Shown here: positions 43,601 through 48,175 of the stretch, in pieces | Layout: each line of letters starts with the position of its first letter | Position numbering within the stretch: the first letter of the stretch is position 1 | Source: Neelides folsomi | Taxonomy: Eukaryota > Arthropoda > Collembola > Neelipleona > Neelidae | NCBI GenBank assembly: GCA_034687125.1 | Contig: JAQGBZ010000435.1 | Span: forward strand, 1-48,175 | DNA length: 48,175 nt | Direction of reading: 5' to 3' | Notes under the pieces: generated by a model | What the model saw: only the letters and a program-made list of their open reading frames with translations | Told to the model about the DNA's origin: nothing | The model's database searches: none | Made by a program: the position numbers and the translations under genes

Positions 43601-45809
43601 CCAACTTATTCACTTTCTCTTCTTACTCGGACAAAAACGGAAGTCTGGGCTTTATTTGAGTAGAGAGCAATTTTCTTTTATACAAGGAGGAAGGCGACTA
43701 TTAACGCTCTGAAATATCTACTATATAATATATATTCTGAAGAGATATTGGGGGAAGAAATACATATTTGTGTATATGAATGTTCTGCTGAGGAAAAGAT
43801 TCAACTGAGAACTCTACGAGGAAATTATTTATGGCTAATTGCTCAATTTGTTCTCTTTTTTACTCTATGGGTTCTTCAGGGGTAAATGATGGAGCTTTTA
43901 CTCTCAAATGGTACAAGTTCCAATTTGGACATAACATATGCCGAACATGAATACATTTATGATATCTTTATCAAGAATATCATGGGTTGTATCATGTAGC
44001 TTAATATCCCTGACATGAATCGATTCTTTTCCTCATTTCCGTTCTAACGAGGAAAATAAAGGAATAAATCCGACTTGATTGTGCGATACAGATTTAATGA
44101 ACGCTTGAAGGCCGCTCACAGATCAATATAACTTTATGGGTTTTCCATGTTGTTCTCCTAATTATTTTTTCCTGTTCAATTTTGGATGAATAAATTCAAA
44201 AAATTAACTTTTCTCTTTTAGCTTTCCTTTGACTTTTTACATGTACAGAGATATTTACCATATATACATATTTTACTTATATGGTAGATATAAATATCGT
44301 AAATATTTAAATGAGACCAAATGGAGTTTTTACTAAAACGTTTATCTTGTTTAGTAGATTTATAATTAACAACGTTCATTTAAAATAGTGGCTAATTGTA
44401 TTTATTATTCAGTGAAGGGGAAACTTGACATGCGAGCATATTTTTGATATTGTAAGTGATGAATAAAGTTTTGTTTTGGAAAATTAACAATTTCATTCCA
44501 CTTCCTTCGAAGAATGTGCTTAATTTTGTGGAAACTTTCCCAACTTGTGTTCCATAAGTGAGGATAAAGACGTAGAATAAATTATATTGTTTATTGTGTA
44601 AAAAGTAATTGGAATTCTGGGAAGTTATGTATACAAACGTTGTTTGGCGAGAAAGCGAGATGGGAAATGGATTTTTTTTTCTTTTTGCCTACTTGAGTCG
44701 TGCAAACGACGGTTAATGTTGGTGTGAGTGTTTTGGAGTAAATTTCTAAAGGAATAAATTTCATTAAGGAGAATAGCGGGAAATAAATCTTGATGAAGAG
44801 TTAATTGTTTGTTTGTTTTTAGTCTTTGGTCGATTTCGCGACGACGACTCCGCTTCAAGACGACATCATTTCTCATGTACCAATTGAAATTGTGTCGAAT
44901 CTCCTCGACTCGGTAAGTCATTCACAATAATACATTGAGTATAATAATATTTAAATGTCTTTTTTATTTCTTTCGCTTACAACTATCAAGTTAGACGAAA
45001 TGCTCACAATTGATGGATGGGCATTGAATTCATAAATCATAATAAAAGCTAATGTGGCGTATTCGGCTCTTATATGTAATAGTATCTTCAATAACATAAA
45101 TACATCTTTGGGGTTTCCGTTGAATAGATTAAATAATTCATATCATTGCTCGCGGAGCACTTGAATCTTGAGTTATGAAGAGGAGAAAGAAAGGTCGAGC
45201 CCCAAGACACAACAAGAGTGGAGAGAAATGGGAATATGATTCTTCTCGAGACATTATAAATCAAGATGACTTTTCACATGTCAAGATCAAAAACAGCTAA
45301 TATATTTACTCCATATACTCATGTACAGATATTTGAGTATAATATAGTGTGTATATTACACACCATGCACTTACAATCAGCCGCAAAAAAGCTTTTTTTG
45401 TTTTATTCTGGTTTCTTTTTAAAAGAAAAGAACGTCAATCTTATTTTAAGAGCAACTTTAATTTTTATACAAATAAGCTTTAAGCTATAAATCTTTGGAT
45501 TTTAGTTGGTTCCATTTATTATTTTCCAATTTTATCAAATTTTAAATTTAATTGTAATTAAAAGAATCATTAGAACTCTCGTTTATTGAATTTTTCTTGA
45601 CTTTTTAATACATATTCCAGGCTGGAGATCATCTTGGTAAAACTTTAGCAGAAGAAGTTCTCGTATCACTTTCTCCATTACTCGAACGTTCGCATCCTCC
45701 GCCAAGCCTATGCCGTTTCTTTTCTCGTCAATGCCGGACGAGGCCAAGATGTCCACTCATCACGACTTTATTCACTCCTGTCATCCGAAGAGCTCTCAAA
45801 CATAACGTG
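3789..45809 (+). CDS. CMIP: C-Maf-inducing protein (CMIP) orthologue, 5' six coding exons, 3' end outside window
   Basis: Spliced gene model joining 3789-4664, 22758-22886, 35624-35674, 36346-36417, 44823-44912 and 45621-45809, giving 469 residues. CMIP is a PH-domain and leucine-rich-repeat adaptor; in vertebrates it is linked to T-cell and podocyte signalling, with filamin A, RelA, p85 PI3K and Fyn reported as partners (family knowledge). What I see: the PH core (GDVQICKVKHG, RRWETHH, DQWYHSIIWK), then LVDFATTTPLQDD and EIVSNLL, then HPPPSLCRFF and FTPVIRRALKHN, in the same order as vertebrate CMIP and without gaps at exon joins. All six junctions are phase 0 with GT..AG borders. The remaining helical part and the C-terminal leucine-rich repeats are not in the window; the next exon should start near a peptide like DFGKCPR. 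The N-terminal extension is much longer than the roughly 50 residues before the PH domain in human. Family assignment is firm; function in this organism is inferred. Confidence 0.95.
4665..22757 (+). other. CMIP: CMIP intron 1 (18,093 bp)
   Basis: Begins GTAAGT and ends with a T-run and ACAG. No coding exon with recognisable similarity was found in any frame; the open frames inside are under about 120 codons and compositionally simple. Contents: a pyrimidine-rich block at 7101-7190, small palindromes at 8465-8481 and 8538-8581, GGATTAATCC at 9363-9372, a short AAT run near 12860-12875, a purine-rich block near 20221-20285, and several GTAC/TATGTA clusters (for example 15830-15890, 17510-17560 and 19790-19900). 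GC-richer islands (for example 9290-9560, 12200-12480 and 19040-19340) alternate with simple AT-rich DNA and may be regulatory. Confidence 0.9.
8538..8581. repeat. Imperfect inverted repeat in intron 1
   Basis: GATGATACTTATA (8538-8550) pairs with TATAAGTATTATC (8569-8581) with one mismatch. A smaller palindrome, CTTGATA TTT TATCAAG, lies just upstream at 8465-8481. AT-rich, and possibly chance given the composition. Confidence 0.45.
22758..22886 (+). CDS. CMIP: CMIP coding exon 2: middle of PH domain (residues 293-335)
   Basis: Forty-three codons, beginning PSGPLATPISYW and ending LLPDGSLLLQ. They align with the vertebrate CMIP stretch running from PTGYMENSVSY to GGTVLLQ; shared positions include the P-x-G start, SY, EE/ED-V, the Trp in the next strand and LLQ. 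The acceptor is strong (a run of T then ACAG, ending 22757). The donor is CAG|GTCTTT, which matches consensus only at the exon side and GT, so it is the weakest donor in the gene. Reading on past it meets TGA within nine codons. Phase is 0 at both ends, so skipping would delete 43 residues of PH beta strands without a frameshift. The overlapping longer frame at 22669-22983 is a different frame and is not coding. Confidence 0.92.
23281..23365. repeat. 85-bp near-perfect inverted repeat (hairpin)
   Basis: Arms of 35 bp at 23281-23315 and 23331-23365 pair at 33 of 35 positions, with the two mismatches adjacent (positions 9-10 from the base) and a 15-nt loop at 23316-23330. The arms end in GCGAATC and GATTCGC. 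The pairing stops sharply at both bases of the stem. It could be a small palindromic transposon relic or the source of a folded RNA, since it lies in a transcribed intron. I see no match to a microRNA I know. Confidence 0.85.
23505..23528 (-). repeat. Mariner-type terminal inverted repeat, end of an element extending left
   Basis: Read on the minus strand from 23528 it begins CCAGGTTGCTCGGAAAGTTA and is preceded by TA (23529-23530 on the plus strand). The same sequence with one change in the first 19 bases appears at 48079, also after TA. This is the expected arrangement for a Tc1/mariner end. I could not find a matching left terminus, so the element is either truncated or a solo end. Confidence 0.5.
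24955..24990. repeat. Nested palindrome CTTACCTA ... TAGGTACCTA ... TAGGTAAG
   Basis: Outer 8-bp arms pair perfectly, and the centre is itself the 10-bp palindrome TAGGTACCTA. It lies at the edge of a GTAC/TATGTA cluster running to about 25050. Likely simple-sequence derived. Confidence 0.6.
27300..27856 (-). mobile_element. 557-bp non-autonomous mariner-like element with decayed transposase remnant
   Basis: Both ends carry an inverted repeat of about 31 bp: the left starts CAGGGAAGGCC at 27300; the right, read inward on the minus strand, starts CAGTGAGGGCC at 27856. Both continue with ATAAGTATCTTTCTTTTTT. Each end is flanked by TA (27298-27299 and 27857-27858), the expected Tc1/mariner target duplication. 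Inside, the minus strand keeps the C-terminal part of a mariner-type transposase: CPPGSSDLTLLDFFLWGFVK reads on about 27628-27569, with DFFLWG at 27595-27578 corresponding to the (P)LDFFLWG motif that holds the last catalytic Asp. The frame breaks just after it (KIPSILDEIRLE appears in another frame, then a stop). At 557 bp the element is too short to encode a full transposase of roughly 340 residues, so it must be immobile or moved in trans. Confidence 0.85.
27440..27700 (-). pseudogene. Mariner-family transposase C-terminal fragment, frameshifted
   Basis: Only the C-terminal end of the catalytic domain is present. Landmarks in order on the minus strand are RWIGR, then after a frame change CPPGSSDLTLLDFFLWGFVK, then after another frame change KIPSILDEIRLE and a stop. 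The pattern matches the usual W-I-G-R ... SPDLTPLDFFLWG ... arrangement of these transposases (family knowledge). Earlier catalytic Asp residues and the DNA-binding domains are absent. It lies wholly inside the 557-bp element and is non-functional. Confidence 0.75.
30877..30896. repeat. 10-bp tandem duplication GAGGCGACAG x2
   Basis: Two exact head-to-tail copies in a locally GC-richer patch of intron 2. Confidence 0.75.
35624..35674 (+). CDS. CMIP: CMIP coding exon 3: C-terminal helix of PH domain (residues 336-352)
   Basis: A 51-nt exon of 17 codons: SSNAYVRDQWYHSIIWK. It aligns without gaps to the vertebrate CMIP peptide AANSYLRDQWFHSLQWK, with 10 of 17 positions identical by my count from memory. 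The Trp of DQW is the hallmark tryptophan of the PH C-terminal helix. The acceptor is TTTATTTTAG and the donor is AAA|GTAAGT, phase 0 both sides. An acceptor two bases later (TAGAG) exists but would break the frame with exon 2. A 12.7-kb intron lies upstream and a 671-bp intron downstream, so this very short exon is flanked by one of the longest introns in the window. Confidence 0.94.
35835..35898. repeat. Two adjacent hairpins in intron 3
   Basis: The first has perfect 10-bp arms TATTTTACCT and AGGTAAAATA with a 2-nt centre (35835-35856). The second has perfect 10-bp arms TTTTACTATC (35864-35873) and GATAGTAAAA (35883-35892) with a 9-nt loop, extendable with a bulge to GTTA and TAAC. They sit about 160-220 bases after the exon 3 donor. 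Confidence 0.7.
36217..36240. repeat. (AAAG)n microsatellite
   Basis: About six AGAAA-type units with one variant near the end; lies about 105 bases before the exon 4 acceptor, so length changes could lie within splicing distance. Confidence 0.8.
36346..36417 (+). CDS. CMIP: CMIP coding exon 4: PH to helical linker (residues 353-376)
   Basis: Twenty-four codons beginning KNIFKYQNLM and ending RPEVILKELK. They correspond to the vertebrate CMIP segment KKIYKYKKVL...WEVVLKEIR, with the K-x-I-aromatic-K-Y opening and EV-hydrophobic-LKE ending kept. The acceptor is CTCTTTTTAG and the donor AAG|GTAAGA, both good; phase is 0 at both ends. The exon joins the PH C-terminal helix to the next helical region. 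The Trp of the vertebrate RWEVV is replaced here by Pro (RPEVI), a visible difference in an otherwise similar stretch. Confidence 0.94.
38191..38210. repeat. Perfect 20-bp palindrome GA T8 A8 TC
   Basis: Eight T followed by eight A, bounded by GA and TC. Such T-then-A tracts are rigid, nucleosome-disfavouring DNA. It follows a cluster of TACATGTA-type repeats (38050-38170). Confidence 0.7.
39843..39875. repeat. Short TGTCAAA tandem repeat
   Basis: Three contiguous TGTCAAA units at 39855-39875 and a fourth at 39843-39849. Confidence 0.75.
44823..44912 (+). CDS. CMIP: CMIP coding exon 5: start of middle helical region (residues 377-406)
   Basis: Thirty codons with SLVDFATTTPLQDD at the front and PIEIVSNLLDS at the end. 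These match vertebrate TLVDMALTSPLQDD and PLEIVSKLLSE position by position, including the invariant PLQDD. The acceptor is TTTGTTTTTAG and the donor TCG|GTAAGT, phase 0 both sides. It follows an 8.4-kb intron and precedes a 708-bp intron. An antisense frame at 44625-44921 overlaps it and is a shadow, not a gene. Confidence 0.95.
44913..45620 (+). other. CMIP: CMIP intron 5 (708 bp)
   Basis: Bounded by GTAAGT and CATATTCCAG. AT-rich and without other recognisable content. The frame at 45266-45490 is a chance open stretch. Confidence 0.93.
45621..45809 (+). CDS. CMIP: CMIP coding exon 6: middle helical region, Pro-rich turn (residues 407-469)
   Basis: Sixty-three codons beginning AGDHLGKTLAEEV and ending VIRRALKHNV. 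Strong landmarks shared with vertebrate CMIP are SPLLE, HPPPSLCRFF (vertebrate HPPPDLCEFF), RTRPR (vertebrate RERPR), FTPV and LKHN. The acceptor is CATATTCCAG (ending 45620) and the donor GTG|GTAATA, phase 0. In vertebrates the next residues are DFGKCPR followed by a long conserved block. I searched the remaining 2.4 kb in the plus direction for such an exon and did not find it, so the gene continues beyond the right edge. Confidence 0.95.
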
Positions 45810-48175
45810 GTAATACAATTGCAATTTGTTTCCTACGTAGTATTCATAATACCATAAATAATATAATTGTGTATTACCGCTTGGATTTTCTTTCAACTTT
45901 TGGAGTTCTCACTTCCTCTAATTTTTCATTTTAAAAACTGACTTTTGGAAAAAGTATTAGGTTTAAGAAGTGAGAAAGTTTAATTAAAGAGCTCAGCTTC
46001 TTCCTCAAAGTTTAAGTGGGAAAATAAGTGAAGCATAGGAGATTTCCCTTTTCATTCACACTGTCTCAAAAAAGAATTTCTTGTAGAGAGTATTAAACTA
46101 GCCCCGGGCTTCCGAGACAAGTAGAAGAAATACAAAAGACAGGCGTGAGTTGTGAATTTTCTCCGCAGTTACAAACATAAGCCCATAACTCTTGGATGCA
46201 CGTGGAGGGAAAACCTACATAAGAACCTTAAGATTAGATAACCTATCTGTATACCTATACAGAATATTGTAGGACCAATAAACTTGTACTTTTTCAAAAC
46301 TTTTATTTTATTTGTATTACAAAACCTCTATACAAAGATACTTAAAATTATATTAATACTACTACATTAAGGTACTTATATATTTACTGTGAGTTATATA
46401 TCTGTATTTATATGTACACTTAATATTGTGACAACATATAGAAATACTGTATAGAAAATGAATAATTAATGTCATTCCAAATGTTCGCAAGAGACCAATT
46501 CCAGGATGAAGTTGCATTATGGTTTGCTATGCAAATGTTGAATTGATTTAAGTTATAAAGTTATAACGTATGGAGATACTTACAAGTTCTAACGATGTCC
46601 TTAGAAGAAATGTGAAGGGCTTGGATTGTAAGAAAAGATTTATGAAGTATTTGAAGAGAAGGGCAAGGGAAATGAGACTTTTACGACTTTCATCTCGAAA
46701 GTCACTTTTCCAATAAGGCAATCTTTATTGCCCCTCTCGGATTTTTATTTCCTTGGGAAGCCTCGCGGATGGTGCTGTAAAGAATATTAAGACATTATGT
46801 AAGGAAAAACGTTGTAGATTTGGACGAGGTCCTTGTGTGTGTGTGTTGTTATTAGCCCCATCCCCCCATTTAATCCTCGATGGGATCGATGGGAGAGGAA
46901 GTAATCGAATGAGTTTACGTATTGTGGATGGGGGAAGGAAATCAAAGGGATGAAAGGAGAGAACTCTCCTCAAATTCTTCTTTTACTGCCTCCAATCTGT
47001 AGGATTACGGGAGAGAAATAGAAAGTAGGAATAATGGTCTCTGTTCGGGTTGCGATAAAAGGCAAAGGCAGTTGAGAATTAACGTGTACTAACCGGACCA
47101 CACACCAAATAAATCTCGATTACCACTACGACTTAACTCTCTATTGTCTCAAGATATACTCTTACCCTTTATGGACTAATAAATATTCTCATATATCGTT
47201 AAGGATGGGGAATTCATGAGAGAATCCATTCAGTTGGTTCGTATACTGATATTGGAGAAAGTTTTAAACACTCCAACTTTTAACTCTGCTAACTCTTCCC
47301 ACTTCATTTTTTACACTTAAATTTCTTAATCAACTTGTCTTTGACGTTTACGACCACGTTTACAAATGCGTTCTCTTAACATACTCGATTCTTTTGGAAT
47401 GGCTTTTTATGAATCCTTGAAATAAAATTATTTTATCGAGAAAGTGTAATGGTATTTTGATTGATTCTTTTAATAGGTTGAATATTTTGATATCATTATA
47501 AACTTTTTTGAAGGGGTCGTTAACTGAGAAATGAATGTGAAGAGAATGAAGGTTTCTTTTGACTTCTCCTCTCAACAGAATTCTCCTCATCGTTTGAGAG
47601 TTGAAAATGAAAAATGTTCACTTTCTTTTCAGCTGTCTTCTGACTCTTAAATTCTTCGTTCTCTTTTTCTCTCGTGGGACTCGTGGTCCTGTCACTTTCA
47701 ACTCCTCGTTGAGGATAATCTCACAAGAATGATGGCTTCAGATTTGAAAGAATGAGGCACGACTCTAATGCATGAATTGTGTCCAGTTCAAATCCCAATG
47801 AGGATTATTGAGTTAGACCTTCAAAAATGCTTTTATGCTATTATCAACGTCTTATCACGTTATTATCACCCAATTCTAGGAAAAAAAATCATTTTTATAT
47901 TCCTATTACATAACACAGAAATAAAAAATAATATGCAAGCTAATAAATATTATTTACTAGTATTTATCTGTACTACGAGTATTAGTATTTATTTACATTT
48001 TAATAAATGTATTTGAGGTACAATACATAAATAATTTCATATCTGTATATCACTATCTGTATATTTATCCAATAACTACCAAGTTGCTCGGAAAGTTCTG
48101 GAATATGTATGTGCGAATTGATATTGTTAGTCTTAAACCTACTAAATGTTAAAAATATACTAACCACTCTTAAAT
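45810..48175 (+). other. CMIP: CMIP intron 6, 5' part (at least 2,366 bp, continues past the edge)
   Basis: Begins GTAATA after exon 6. No exon matching the following CMIP block is visible before the window ends. The stretch RFGRGPC in the frame at 46753-46953 superficially recalls the expected FGKCPR, but it has no matching continuation and was rejected. A mariner-type terminus begins at 48079. Confidence 0.85.
48079..48100 (+). repeat. Second copy of the same mariner-type terminus, element runs off the right edge
   Basis: Begins CCAAGTTGCTCGGAAAGTTC directly after TA at 48077-48078. It shares GTTGCTCGGAAAGTT and flanking bases with the minus-strand end at 23528. Whatever element it starts would lie mostly outside the window. 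Confidence 0.5.

Larger units (their letters stand above)
36418..44822 (+). other. CMIP: CMIP intron 4 (8,405 bp)
   Basis: Bounded by GTAAGA and TTTTTAG. Exons 4 and 5 join without missing residues compared with vertebrate CMIP, so no exon is expected inside. It contains a 20-bp T8A8 palindrome at 38191-38210, TGTCAAA repeats at 39843-39875, a diverged direct repeat of TATTGTATTAT near 42921-42958, and two GC-richer islands (41040-41440 and 42180-42780). The overlapping frames on both strands within those islands reflect composition and show no family similarity. Confidence 0.92.

Noticed and set aside
46753..46953. Possible CMIP exon 7, because it contains RFGRGPC resembling FGKCPR
   Set aside because: No continuation of the conserved block follows, there is no good acceptor in the right phase, and the next residues are a repetitive GTGT-derived CVCVLLL.
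47781..47800. tRNA-like B-box GTTCAAATCCC
   Set aside because: No T-arm pairing around it and no D-arm or acceptor stem at the right distance.
1..48175. Bacterial or viral features such as operons, CRISPR arrays, integrases and phage genes
   Set aside because: No long uninterrupted genes, ribosome binding sites or repeat-spacer arrays; the gene structure is clearly spliced and eukaryotic.

Overview
The window looks like nuclear DNA from an intron-rich, AT-rich animal, most likely an arthropod. The grounds are spliced exons with GT..AG borders, introns up to 18 kb, TA-flanked mariner-type repeats, and a candidate TCAGTT initiator upstream. The exact lineage cannot be fixed from the sequence; a crustacean such as a copepod, or another AT-rich arthropod, is only a guess. 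No bacterial-style operons, CRISPR arrays, tRNA or rRNA genes were seen.

One protein-coding gene explains the window: the 5' part of the orthologue of CMIP (C-Maf-inducing protein), on the plus strand. Six coding exons were reconstructed by matching short spliced peptides to the vertebrate protein as I remember it: 3789-4664, 22758-22886, 35624-35674, 36346-36417, 44823-44912 and 45621-45809. They give 1407 nt, or 469 residues. Every junction is phase 0 and every internal exon is a multiple of three. The protein has a long, Ser/Glu/Pro-rich, probably disordered N-terminus (about 1-243), then a PH domain split over four exons (about 244-376), then the start of the helical middle region (377-469). 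The rest of that region and the C-terminal leucine-rich repeats must lie beyond the right edge.

Layout: 1-198 is a probable end of a hAT-like element; 199-1560 is featureless AT-rich DNA; 1560-1720 is a GC-richer candidate promoter and first untranslated exon; 1720-3788 is leader and/or leader intron; 3789-4664 is the large first coding exon; from there to the end, about 42.9 kb of introns separate five short exons. The introns hold a 557-bp non-autonomous mariner-like element with a decayed transposase remnant (27300-27856), a near-perfect 85-bp hairpin (23281-23365), two copies of a second mariner-type terminus (about 23505-23528 and 48079-48100), paired hairpins in intron 3, and many degenerate GTAC/TATGTA blocks. 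Nothing resembling an undescribed multi-gene system was found.
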